Below are positions 1-7,259 of a stretch of DNA of 15,254 nt, piece after piece. The stretch spans positions 1-15,254 of the forward strand of contig CAZNMF010000137.1 in the NCBI GenBank assembly GCA_964573795.1. The letters are read 5' to 3'. Both the position numbers and the translations under genes were made by a program. This DNA comes from CAZNMF01 sp964573795 (GTDB lineage: Bacteria; Acidobacteriota; Vicinamibacteria; Vicinamibacterales; SCN-69-37). The notes beneath the pieces were generated by a model. The model did no database searches and was not told the origin of the DNA. It worked only from the letters and a program-made list of their open reading frames with translations. Position 1 is the first letter of the stretch. Every line of letters begins with the position of its first letter.

Positions 1-423
1 CGCGATCCGGCCGCGCCAGGCGGCGGCGAGCGTCTCGTCCGCTTCGGCCGCGGCCTGGTCCGCTCGGGCCTGCGCCAGCGTCTTCTCGGCCGCCCGCGCC
101 GCCGCGCGTGCCTCCTGCGCGCGCTCGACGACGTCCCGCGCGTCGAGCGTCAGCAGGACGTCGCCCGCACGCACGCGGTCGCCGGCGGCCGCAGCGATAC
201 GCGCAATCGTCGCCGCGATGCGGCTCGAGATCACGGCCGTCTCGCGAGCGGTCACGATGCCGCCGGCCTCCAGGCGATCAGCTGTCTCCGTCGTGGACGC
301 GGTCGCGATTGTGACCGCAATCGACTCTTGCGGACGCGCGGCCGCTGCGTGCGGGCTCACACGGCACGCGGACACGAGGCCCGCGATGAGGCCGAGCGCG
401 GCGATTCCCATCAGTCGTCTCAT
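1..423 (-). CDS. Efflux periplasmic adaptor (membrane-fusion protein), N-terminal part
   Basis: Partial: 141 codons from ATG at 423 to the left edge, still open. The product begins MRRLMGIAALGLIAGLVSAC, a lipoprotein signal with lipobox V17-S18-A19-C20, so it should be a periplasmic lipoprotein. Residues about 55-97 resemble a biotinyl/lipoyl-type half motif (GDRVRAGDVLLTLDARD at 81-97), followed by an Ala/Glu/Arg-rich coiled coil from about residue 98, the usual order in HlyD/AcrA-type adaptors that bridge an inner-membrane pump to a TolC channel. It lies 28 nt downstream of the TolC-family gene on the same strand, with AGAGG at 438-434 about 10 nt before the ATG. The pump should follow beyond the window. 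Drug, metal or other substrate cannot be told from this fragment. Confidence 0.9.
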   Translation of the reverse strand, partial: MRRLMGIAALGLIAGLVSACRVSPHAAAARPQESIAVTIATASTTETADRLEAGGIVTARETAVISSRIAATIARIAAAAGDRVRAGDVLLTLDARDVVERAQEARAAARAAEKTLAQARADQAAAEADETLAAAWRGRIA

Positions 424-451
424 GATTCCAGGGCCTCTTTCCGCTGTGCGG

Positions 452-1819
452 CTACAGCCGCCCCAAGGCACGCTCAAGCGCGACGCGCTGGAGTACAACC
501 GCCATCTCGGCAGCGGTCGCGCGCGACTCGGCGGCGCGCACCGCCTCGGCCGCGCGCAGCACGTCGGCAATCGTCGCGAGGCCGGCGTCGTAGCGCTCGC
601 GCACGATCCGCTGCGATTCGCGGGCCTGCGCCAGCGCCGCGCGGCCCGCACCCTCCCGCGCGCGCGCCGCAGTCCATTCGGCGAGCGATGCGCGCACGTC
701 GATTTCGATGCGTCGATCGACGCGCTCGCGTTCGGCGATCGCCTTCGCGCGCGTGTGCGCAGCCTCGGCCATCCGCGCGCGCGTCGCGAAGCCGTCGAAC
801 AGATTGATGCGCACGTCCACGCCGAGCGCCCAGCTCGACCGCTGCGTGGCCAGCGTCGCGCCGTTGAGCTCCCAGCCGGCCTGCGCACCGACCGTCGGGA
901 GCAGCGCCGCACGCGCGGCCCGTCGCGCGTTGTCGGCCCGTTGGATCTGCACGTCGGCCTCATGGCGCCGTGGATGTCGCGTCAGCGCCTCACTCACGAG
1001 GGCGTCATCGTCTCCGGACGCCAGCCATGGCGTGGGCCGCACGAGCGTGAGCGACGTCGTCAGCGGAAGACCGACGATGCCGGCCAACTGGATGTACGCG
1101 ACCGCGAGATCGCCCGACGCCGAGATGCGTTGCTGGCGCATGTCTGCCAGATGCACGTCCACCGCAAGCACGTCGGCATCGGTGGCGAGACCAACGTCAC
1201 GCCGCGCACGGGCACGCTCGCGATCGCTTTCGGCCGCGTCCACGGCCGCCTGCGCGGCCCGCACACGCGCTTCCTGCTCGAGCGCGTGGACGAACGCCTG
1301 AGCGGCGTCGAACGCCAGGTCCTGCCGGGCCGCGTCGCGCCGCGCCCCGGCGAGATCGCGGTCGAGGGAAGCCGCCCGCACGCCGGACGATGTCCGGCCG
1401 CCGTCGAAGATCGCCTGCTGGATCGAGACGGAGGTACGCGTGTTCGTGACCGCGTCCGGACGATTGAGGGCGGGTATCGCGAAGTTGGCCTCGGTGAAAC
1501 GCCGCTGCGCGAGCAGCGAGCTGAAGACGAACACGGGCTGATCGCCTCGCTGCGCGGCCTCGGCTACATCGATGCGAGGCCAGAATCCGGCACGCGCGCG
1601 GCGCACGCCCTCGGCTGCCTCGTCCACCGAAGACGCGAGCACGCGCGCCTCGGCGGTGTCGTCTCGCGCACGCCGCATCGCGTCCTCGAGCGTCAACGGT
1701 GTCTGCGCGAACGTCACGGCCGGCGCCGCCAGAAGGATCGGCAGGACGACACTGGTCAGTCCACGGATCGCGCTTCTGCGTCCACGGATTGCGGCACGCT
1801 CGCCGGCCTCGACGGTCAT
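452..1819 (-). CDS. TolC-family outer membrane efflux protein
   Basis: 455 residues, the usual length for an outer membrane efflux protein (OEP) channel. The N-terminus has an Arg-rich stretch and a hydrophobic segment (LTSVVLPILLAAPAVTFA, about 21-38), a likely Sec signal cleaved before Q39. The mature part starts LTLEDAMRRARDD, the typical first helix of an OEP repeat. Two long Ala/Arg/Glu-rich helical repeats follow, with DGGRTSSGVRAA and NLFDGFATRARMAEA marking the beta-hairpin/helix junctions seen in this family, and RERYDAGLATIADVLRAAEA near the C-terminus. It is the first gene of an operon with the adaptor at 1-423 and is divergent from the sigma factor gene. ATG at 1819 is the start that gives a full signal peptide; no clear Shine-Dalgarno sequence precedes it. 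Role: outer-membrane exit duct of a tripartite exporter. Confidence 0.92.
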   Translation of the reverse strand: MTVEAGERAAIRGRRSAIRGLTSVVLPILLAAPAVTFAQTPLTLEDAMRRARDDTAEARVLASSVDEAAEGVRRARAGFWPRIDVAEAAQRGDQPVFVFSSLLAQRRFTEANFAIPALNRPDAVTNTRTSVSIQQAIFDGGRTSSGVRAASLDRDLAGARRDAARQDLAFDAAQAFVHALEQEARVRAAQAAVDAAESDRERARARRDVGLATDADVLAVDVHLADMRQQRISASGDLAVAYIQLAGIVGLPLTTSLTLVRPTPWLASGDDDALVSEALTRHPRRHEADVQIQRADNARRAARAALLPTVGAQAGWELNGATLATQRSSWALGVDVRINLFDGFATRARMAEAAHTRAKAIAERERVDRRIEIDVRASLAEWTAARAREGAGRAALAQARESQRIVRERYDAGLATIADVLRAAEAVRAAESRATAAEMAVVLQRVALERALGRL

Positions 1820-1907
1820 GGCTCATAAGAGCCAACCGGCACGCAAAGGGTTCAGACACGCCGTGGAGACGAATGGGCGCGTGGGGATCGTGCGAGAATC
1901 CGGTCCA
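1820..1907. promoter_or_regulatory. Divergent intergenic region between efflux operon and sigma gene
   Basis: These 88 bases separate two divergent genes, so promoters for both should lie here. Against the ATG of the efflux gene is a small inverted repeat, GGCTC-ATAA-GAGCC (1820-1833). Toward the sigma gene, GAGAAT (1894-1899) stands 8 nt before the ATG at 1908. No convincing -35 element was found for either direction. An autoregulatory or shared operator is possible but cannot be shown from one copy. Confidence 0.45.
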
Positions 1908-2762
1908 ATGAACGCGAGCGCCGGCTCGACGGAGCCACCAACGGACGATGAACTGGTGAGGGCCGCGCGTGACGGAGACGCGGCTGCGCTCGAAGCCCTG
2001 CTCGTCCGCTACCAGCCGCACCTCTATCGATTCGGCCTCCGGATGTGCGGCAACGCCGAGGACGCCGGTGACGTCGCGCAGGAAAGTCTGATGTCGATGG
2101 CGCGCGCGCTGCGCGACTTCCGGGGCGACTCCTCGGTGTCGAGCTGGCTCTACACGATCGCGCGCCGCTTCTGTCTCAAGAAGCGGCGCCGGAGCAAGTT
2201 CGCGCCGGCCACGGAAGAGTCGCTCGACGCCGTGACCGGATCGAGCCTCGCCGATCGTCTCGCCGATCCGGCGCCAAGCCCCGAGCAAATCGCCGCGAAC
2301 CGCGAGCTCACGCGGGCCCTGCTCGACGCGATCGACGCGCTCGATCCTTCGCAACGCGAGGTGCTGATTCTGCGAGACGTCGAAGGCCTGTCCGCGCCGG
2401 ACGTCGCCGCGGTCCTCGGCGTCAGCGTCGACGCGGTCAAGAGCCGGCTGCACCGCGCGCGCGTCGGGGTCCGGCAGATGCTCGCGCCGATCCTCGACGG
2501 TCCCGCGCGCACGGTGCCGCCGAGCACGCCGGCATGTCCGGACGTGCCGGCGCTCTTCTCGCGCTATCTCGAAGGCGAGATCGCGCCGGACGCCTGCGCG
2601 GCCATGGAGACCCATCTCGCGCAATGCCCGCATTGCCGCGACGCGTGCGACTCTCTGAAGCGCGTGCTCGCGATGTGCCGGCGCCTGCCGACACCGGATG
2701 TGCCAGCCTCACTCTCGTCGTCGATCAAGACCGCGATCCAGGCATTCCTCGCACAGCGCTGA
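1908..2762 (+). CDS. ECF sigma factor with fused C-terminal zinc-finger (ZAS-like) domain
   Basis: 284 residues. Sigma-70 region 2 spans about 33-95 (DAGDVAQES at 52-60, FRGDSSVSSWLYTIARRFC at 71-89) and region 4 about 137-192 (LDPSQREVLILRDVEGLS at 145-162, VDAVKSRLHRARVG at 174-187). Beyond about residue 205 a second module reads as a zf-HC2/ZAS zinc finger: C210, LFSRYLEGEI at 216-225, and H236-x3-C240-x2-C243. This motif normally belongs to a separate anti-sigma factor; here it is in cis, and no anti-sigma gene is adjacent. It has no membrane segment, so the whole protein should be cytoplasmic. The frame is open well upstream; ATG 1908 is chosen because family similarity begins just after it, and GTG 1881 is a weaker alternative. 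The target regulon is unknown; the divergent efflux operon and the downstream ABC genes are candidates by position only. Confidence 0.93.
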   Translation: MNASAGSTEPPTDDELVRAARDGDAAALEALLVRYQPHLYRFGLRMCGNAEDAGDVAQESLMSMARALRDFRGDSSVSSWLYTIARRFCLKKRRRSKFAPATEESLDAVTGSSLADRLADPAPSPEQIAANRELTRALLDAIDALDPSQREVLILRDVEGLSAPDVAAVLGVSVDAVKSRLHRARVGVRQMLAPILDGPARTVPPSTPACPDVPALFSRYLEGEIAPDACAAMETHLAQCPHCRDACDSLKRVLAMCRRLPTPDVPASLSSSIKTAIQAFLAQR

Positions 2763-2775
2763 AGGATTCTCGACG

Positions 2776-2781
2776 TAGACT
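2776..2781 (+). promoter_or_regulatory. Putative -10 hexamer TAGACT of a leaderless promoter
   Basis: TAGACT fits TANNNT and ends 7 nt before the GTG at 2789, so a transcript would start at or next to the start codon. There is no Shine-Dalgarno sequence before this GTG and no clear -35 box. The site lies in the 26-nt gap after the sigma gene. Confidence 0.4.
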
Positions 2782-2788
2782 ACGCGCC

Positions 2789-4318
2789 GTGACGGAGCGC
2801 ATCGAAGCGACGTCGTGCCAGGCCGGCCGCAGATGGCGATTGGCCGTCGCGCTCGTCGCGCTGGCGGGCGTCGGCGCGCACGCGCAAGCGACCGACGTGC
2901 TCCGCTGGGGCGGCGACCAGGAAGGCGGCGCGCCGTACGTGCAGGCGGATCCGCGCGATCCCTCGCGCATGGTCGGCTTCGACGCCGATCTCGCCGCGCT
3001 CGTCGCGCACGATCTCGGACGCCGCCCCGAGTTCGTCCAGCTCACGTTCCAATCCCTGGATCAGTCGGCGCTGCGGGGCGACTTCGACATCGCGTTGAGC
3101 GGCATCGAGAACACGCCGGCGCGGCGCCGCGCGGTCCCCACCAGCATTCCGTACTACGAGTTCCGCGAGGTGCTCACGATCCGAACGTCGGACCGCGCGC
3201 GCTTCCGCGCGCTCGCGGATCTGGCCGGTCATCCCGTCGGCACGCTCGCGGGCACCCTTGCCGCCGACATCCTCGATCGCACGCCGGGCATCGTCGCGAA
3301 GCCGTACGACGATGACGTCCACCCGTACGCGGATCTGGCCATCGGACGCGTGGACGCCGTGCTGCTCGATCGCATCCTGGCCGATCGCGCGCTACGGCAC
3401 GAGCGCGGGCTCTTCACGCTGCCCGACGCTGTCGCGACGAGCCAGTACGTCGTCATCGTGTCCCCGCACGATCCGGGGCTGCGCGATCGCGTCGACGCGA
3501 TCCTGCGGCAGGCGATGCGCGACGGGCGGCTCGAAGCGATCCTTCGCGCGTATCCCGGCGTCTGGAACGACGATCAGCCGAAGCTGTACGCGCGCCTGCT
3601 CGCCGCGGCCGATCCGCAGTCGTCGAGTGCAAGTGCGGCCTCGCCCGCCGATGCGCCCGCGCCATCCACATGGGAGATGACGTGGGACTTCGCGCCGACG
3701 CTCGTCAGAGCTGCGTGGACCACCCTGTGGCTGTCGTGCGTCGCGATGGCGCTGGCGATTGCCGGGGGAATGGCCATCGCGATCGGCCGCGTCTACGGCG
3801 CATGGCCGATCCGCACGCTCCTGTCCGCCTACGTCGAAGTCATGCGCGGCACGCCGATTCTGCTGCAGCTCTTCGTCATCTACTACGGCTTCGCAAGCGT
3901 CGCGCGGCTCGACGCCTACGTCGCCGCGCTCATCGGTCTCGGCCTGAACTATGCCGCGTATGAGAGCGAGATCTATCGATCGGCGCTCGAGGCGATCCCC
4001 ACGGTCCAGCTCGAAGCCGCGCGCGTGCTCGGTTTGAGCGAGGCACAGATCCTGCGTCTCGTCCGCGCACCGCAGGCCTTGCGGCTCGCGCTGGCGCCGA
4101 TGACCAACGACTTCGTGTCGATGTTGAAGGACTCGTCGATCGTCTCGGTCATCGCCGTGCCGGAGCTGTCGAAGCAGACGCAGATCTTCGCCACCGATCT
4201 GGCGAGCTGGGTCGTGCCCGGCCTGCTGTGCGGCGCGCTGTATCTGGCGATGTCCCTGCCCGTCGCGCACGTCGCGCGGCGGCTCGAAGCGAAGTGGAAG
4301 GCGCCGACGACGGCATGA
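2789..4318 (+). CDS. Amino-acid ABC transporter, substrate-binding protein fused to permease
   Basis: 509 residues from GTG 2789. Residues 1-33 are a Sec signal ending in GVGAHAQA. Residues about 36-265 are a solute-binding domain of the polar amino-acid family (GFDADLAALVAHDLG at 63-77, ALSGIENTPARRRAV at 102-116, IPYYEF at 120-125). A Ser/Ala/Pro-rich linker (about 272-294) leads to a HisM/GlnP-type permease at about 300-505 with EVMRGTPILLQLFVIYYG at 350-367, several membrane helices, and the cytoplasmic EAA loop YESEIYRSAL...QLEAARVLGLS (391-417). The loop has T405-V406 where K-G is common. Such fusions tether the receptor to the channel. The ATPase gene overlaps its stop codon by 4 nt. 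The likely substrate is a polar or charged amino acid; which one cannot be read. The frame is open upstream into the sigma gene, but only GTG 2789 places the signal peptide at the N-terminus. Confidence 0.93.
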   Translation: MTERIEATSCQAGRRWRLAVALVALAGVGAHAQATDVLRWGGDQEGGAPYVQADPRDPSRMVGFDADLAALVAHDLGRRPEFVQLTFQSLDQSALRGDFDIALSGIENTPARRRAVPTSIPYYEFREVLTIRTSDRARFRALADLAGHPVGTLAGTLAADILDRTPGIVAKPYDDDVHPYADLAIGRVDAVLLDRILADRALRHERGLFTLPDAVATSQYVVIVSPHDPGLRDRVDAILRQAMRDGRLEAILRAYPGVWNDDQPKLYARLLAAADPQSSSASAASPADAPAPSTWEMTWDFAPTLVRAAWTTLWLSCVAMALAIAGGMAIAIGRVYGAWPIRTLLSAYVEVMRGTPILLQLFVIYYGFASVARLDAYVAALIGLGLNYAAYESEIYRSALEAIPTVQLEAARVLGLSEAQILRLVRAPQALRLALAPMTNDFVSMLKDSSIVSVIAVPELSKQTQIFATDLASWVVPGLLCGALYLAMSLPVAHVARRLEAKWKAPTTA

Positions 4319-5061
4319 GCGCGATCCTCGACGTTCGCGATCTGCACGTCCGTCGCGGCGCGCGCGACGTGCTGACCGGCGTGCACGTCGCCGCCGCCGC
4401 AGGCGAGCTGGTCGTGCTCATGGGCGCGTCCGGCGCCGGCAAGAGCACGGTGCTGCGCGCGATCGCCGGCCTCGAGCCGTTCGATCGCGGCGACATCCGC
4501 GTCGACGGCACGTCGCTCGTGGCCGGACCGCGCCAACGCGCGGATGCGCTCGCGTCGCTGCGACGCAAGATCGGCCTCGTCTTCCAGTTCCACGCGCTGT
4601 TCGAGCATCTGACGGCGCTCGACAACGTCTGCCTCGCGCCGGTCCACGTGCAGCGCCGCGCGCGGAGCGAGGCGGCCGCGCGCGCGCAGACGCTGTTGGA
4701 CGAGCTCGGCGTCGGGGCACGCGCGCAGGCCTGGCCGCGCGAGCTGTCTGGCGGCGAGGCGCAGCGCGTGGCGATCGCGCGCTCGCTCGCGATGGACCCG
4801 CCGCTTCTGCTGCTCGACGAGCCGACGGCGTCGCTCGACCCGGCGCGGCGTCACGAGCTCGGCTCGAGCCTGCGCGCGCTCGCCGCGGCCGGCCGCGCGC
4901 TCGTGCTCACGTCGCACGACGACGACTTCGTCCGCGATTACGCGTCGCGCGTCCTCATCCTCGCGGACGGCCGCGTGGTCGAAGAGGGCGGCCCGGCGAC
5001 GGTTCTGACCGAGCCGCGCCATCCGGCGACGCGCGCGCTGTTGCAGCGCGCCCGCGTGTGA
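4315..5061 (+). CDS. Amino-acid ABC transporter ATP-binding protein
   Basis: 248 residues, normal for a GlnQ/HisP-type ATPase. Walker A is GASGAGKST (37-45), Q-loop Q91 in LVFQFHALFEHLTALDNV, signature LSGGEAQRVAIARSL (144-158), Walker B LLLLDEPTASLD (164-175), and switch histidine H201 in LTSHDDD. All catalytic residues are present. The gene starts with ATG inside the ATGA overlap with the stop of the receptor-permease gene, so translation is probably coupled. It powers that importer from the cytoplasmic side. An upstream extension of the frame lies inside the permease gene and has no family similarity. Confidence 0.95.
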   Translation: MSAILDVRDLHVRRGARDVLTGVHVAAAAGELVVLMGASGAGKSTVLRAIAGLEPFDRGDIRVDGTSLVAGPRQRADALASLRRKIGLVFQFHALFEHLTALDNVCLAPVHVQRRARSEAAARAQTLLDELGVGARAQAWPRELSGGEAQRVAIARSLAMDPPLLLLDEPTASLDPARRHELGSSLRALAAAGRALVLTSHDDDFVRDYASRVLILADGRVVEEGGPATVLTEPRHPATRALLQRARV

Positions 5062-5066
5062 CCTTG

Positions 5067-5072
5067 TAATCT
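5067..5072 (+). promoter_or_regulatory. Putative -10 hexamer TAATCT of a leaderless promoter
   Basis: TAATCT ends 7 nt before the ATG at 5080, inside the 18-nt gap after the ABC ATPase gene. No Shine-Dalgarno sequence is present. TTGCAG at 5041-5046 resembles a -35 box but its spacing of 20 nt is long. Confidence 0.42.
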
Positions 5073-5079
5073 TCTATCC

Positions 5080-6093
5080 ATGTCTTCCGCTCGACACACC
5101 ATCACGCTCATCCCCGGCGACGGCATTGGCCCCGAAGTCACCAACGCGGTCGTCGCGATCCTCGACGCGGCTGGCGCGCGCATTGCCTGGGAACGGCACG
5201 ACGCCGGGCTGATTGCGGCCGAGAAGACCGGCCAGACGCTGCCTGACGAGCTGCTCGAATCGATCCGCCGCAACCGCGTCGCGCTGAAGGGCCCGGTGAC
5301 GACGCCGATCGGACAGGGATTCACGAGCGTGAACGTCGGCCTGCGCAAGGCGCTCGATCTCTACGCGAACCTGCGTCCCGTCCGGAATCTGCCCGGTGTG
5401 CCCAGCCGCTTCGATCGCGTCGATCTCGTCATCGTCCGCGAGAACACCGAGGATCTCTACGCCGGCCTGGAGCACGTCGTCGTCCCGGGCGTCGTCGAGA
5501 GCCTGAAGATCATCACGGCGCAGGCGTCGACGCGCATCGCGCGGTTCGCGTTCGAGCACGCGCGGCGGACGGGACGGAAGAAAGTCACGGCCGTACACAA
5601 GGCCAACATCATGAAGCTCGGCGACGGCTTGTTCCTCGAGTCGGTGCGCGCCGTCGCGAAGACGTTCCCCGAGATCGCGTACGAGGAGCGGATCGTCGAC
5701 GCCGCGTGCATGCACCTCGTGATGCGGCCGGAGCAGTTCGACGTCCTCGTGCTGCCGAATCTCTACGGCGACATCGTGTCCGATCTGTGCGCCGGCCTCG
5801 TCGGCGGGCTCGGCGTCGTGCCTGGCGCGAACATCGGCGCGGACACGGCGGTGTTCGAAGCCGTCCACGGCACGGCGCCGGACATCGCCGGCAAGAACAT
5901 CGCGAATCCGACGGCGTTGCTGCTCTCCGCGCTCCTGATGCTCGACCACATCGGCGAGACGACGGCGGCAACGGCGATTCGCGGGGCGCTCGATCGCGTT
6001 CTCACCGAAGGACGCGTCCGGACGCGCGATCTCGGCGGCACGGCCTCGACGGACGAGCTCGGCCGCGCGATCGTCGACGCGATGGCCGGCTGA
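5080..6093 (+). CDS. NAD-type isocitrate dehydrogenase
   Basis: 337 residues, the length of the short NAD-linked isocitrate/isopropylmalate dehydrogenase (IDH/IPMDH) family. LIPGDGIGPEV (10-20) opens the fold. The substrate loop FTSVNVGLRKALDLYANLRP (81-100) has the Ser and Asn (S83, N85) expected for isocitrate rather than the hydrophobic residues of isopropylmalate dehydrogenase. RENTEDLYAG (120-129) supplies the catalytic tyrosine Y127, KANIMKLGDG (174-183) the lysine K174, and D207, D231, D235 are the likely metal ligands. In HGTAPDIAGKNIANP (263-277) the pair D268-I269 sits where NADP enzymes carry Lys-Tyr, which indicates NAD. The reaction is oxidative decarboxylation of isocitrate to 2-oxoglutarate. 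Homoisocitrate dehydrogenase is a less likely alternative. Transcription probably starts at the start codon from its own promoter in the 18-nt gap. Confidence 0.92.
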   Translation: MSSARHTITLIPGDGIGPEVTNAVVAILDAAGARIAWERHDAGLIAAEKTGQTLPDELLESIRRNRVALKGPVTTPIGQGFTSVNVGLRKALDLYANLRPVRNLPGVPSRFDRVDLVIVRENTEDLYAGLEHVVVPGVVESLKIITAQASTRIARFAFEHARRTGRKKVTAVHKANIMKLGDGLFLESVRAVAKTFPEIAYEERIVDAACMHLVMRPEQFDVLVLPNLYGDIVSDLCAGLVGGLGVVPGANIGADTAVFEAVHGTAPDIAGKNIANPTALLLSALLMLDHIGETTAATAIRGALDRVLTEGRVRTRDLGGTASTDELGRAIVDAMAG

Positions 6094-6116
6094 CGCCGAT
6101 CGGCCGCGTCACGCTC

Positions 6117-6125
6117 TGCTATAGT
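6117..6125 (+). promoter_or_regulatory. Extended -10 promoter TGCTATAGT
   Basis: TG-n-TATAGT is a near-consensus extended -10 element, the best promoter-like site in the window. It ends 9 nt before GTG 6135, so any 5' leader would be only about 2-3 nt. There is no Shine-Dalgarno sequence and no clear -35 box, which extended -10 promoters can lack. It would drive the acyltransferase to CCA gene chain. Confidence 0.55.
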
Positions 6126-6134
6126 TCGGACACC

Positions 6135-7259
6135 GTGAGGCCGGACGAGATTACGCAGGCCGTCCTGGCTCGCGATGAAGTCGCCAAGTACCTGCGCGGC
6201 GACGCGGGCGGGCCGGACGAGGACGCGCGGCAGCGGATCGAGGGCTATCTCGAGGAGCTGCGCACCACGCAGCGGTATCGCTTCTATCGCGCGTTACAAC
6301 ACCCGCTCTATCCGATCCTCCGCAAGGTCAAGCGCATCAGCGAGCACGTCGACCGCGCGATCGACGCGACGCGGCACAGCCGCGTCGTCTACGTCTCGAA
6401 TCACAAGAGCCACCTCGACTATCTGATCGAGCCGCTCGTCCTCGACGACAATGGCGTGCGCCCACCCGTCACGGCCGCGGGCATCAACCTGTTCACGGGC
6501 CCGCTCGGTCTGATTCACCGCCACGTGACCGGCGCGCTCCCGCTGCGACGCAACAGCAAGGATCCGCTGTATCTCGCCACGCTGCGCGCGTACGTCGCCG
6601 AGCTGCTCAAGCGCCGCGACCTGCTCTACTACGCCGAGGGCGGCCGCAGCTACAGCGGCGAGCTGAAGCCGTTCAAGACCGGCCTGTTCCAGGCCGCGCT
6701 CGCGGCCGATCGCGCGCAGATCGTGCTGATGCCGATGGCCATCGCGTACGACCTGACGCTGGAGGATCGCATCATCTCGCGCGAGGCCTTGAAGAAACGA
6801 TCGCGGCCGTTCAGCCAGGAGCTCGCGGAGATGATCCGCCATGCGGTCGGCTTCCGCGGACGCGCCTTCGTCACGTTCGGCTCGCCCGTGCCGCTGTCGA
6901 ACGTCGATCCCGAGTCGCGCCGCGATCTCGTGACGCTCGTCCATCGCGTCCACGACGAGATCGGCCGCCTGTACAAAGTACTGCCGACGGCGCTCGTCGC
7001 CGCGATGTGCCGGCCGCAGATGCCGCTCGGCGAGCTGCAGGCGCGCATCGACGATCTGCTCGGCCTGCTCTCGGCAGGGGGCGCGAACCTCGCGGTCAAG
7101 ACGGGCCGCCAGGCGGTCGACGACGGCGTCGCGCGCCTCGAGGAGCGCGGCGTGATCGTCGTCGAGCGGCACCGCGTCCGCGTGCGCGATCGCATCGTCC
7201 TGCGCTACTACGCGCGGACGATCCAGCATCTGCTGACGCCGCGCAGGACGACGCACTGA
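6135..7259 (+). CDS. PlsB-like glycerol-3-phosphate/lysophospholipid acyltransferase
   Basis: 374 residues from GTG 6135. The acyltransferase motifs are in order: NHKSHLD (89-95, the NHx4D catalytic pair H90/D95), GPLGLIHRHVTGALPLRRN (122-140), YAEGGRSYSGELKPFKTGLF (166-185, acceptor phosphate site), and VLMPMAIAYD (197-206). The spacing and the C-terminal phrase LRYYARTIQHLL (356-367) recall PlsB rather than short PlsC enzymes, but it is about half the length of E. coli PlsB. It should transfer an acyl chain to glycerol 3-phosphate or a related acceptor at the inner membrane in phospholipid synthesis. GTG 6135 is chosen because it follows the extended -10 site and similarity starts soon after; the open frame continues upstream inside the IDH gene in a different frame. 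The stop overlaps the next start (TGATG). Confidence 0.87.
   Translation: MRPDEITQAVLARDEVAKYLRGDAGGPDEDARQRIEGYLEELRTTQRYRFYRALQHPLYPILRKVKRISEHVDRAIDATRHSRVVYVSNHKSHLDYLIEPLVLDDNGVRPPVTAAGINLFTGPLGLIHRHVTGALPLRRNSKDPLYLATLRAYVAELLKRRDLLYYAEGGRSYSGELKPFKTGLFQAALAADRAQIVLMPMAIAYDLTLEDRIISREALKKRSRPFSQELAEMIRHAVGFRGRAFVTFGSPVPLSNVDPESRRDLVTLVHRVHDEIGRLYKVLPTALVAAMCRPQMPLGELQARIDDLLGLLSAGGANLAVKTGRQAVDDGVARLEERGVIVVERHRVRVRDRIVLRYYARTIQHLLTPRRTTH

Noticed and set aside
218..1828. Plus-strand open frame of 536 codons opposite the TolC gene
   Set aside because: It is Arg/Ala/Gly/His-rich with no domain, and is the expected open antisense frame of a very GC-rich gene; the minus strand gives a full OEP protein with signal peptide.
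1820..1833. GGCTC-ATAA-GAGCC inverted repeat as an operator
   Set aside because: A 5-bp stem occurs easily by chance in GC-rich DNA and there is only one copy; noted in the intergenic entry but not claimed as a binding site.
1572..1907. N-terminal extension of the sigma factor into the efflux gene
   Set aside because: The frame is open, but the extra residues are antisense to the TolC signal region, are Arg/Ala-rich, and have no sigma similarity; ATG 1908 begins the recognisable protein.
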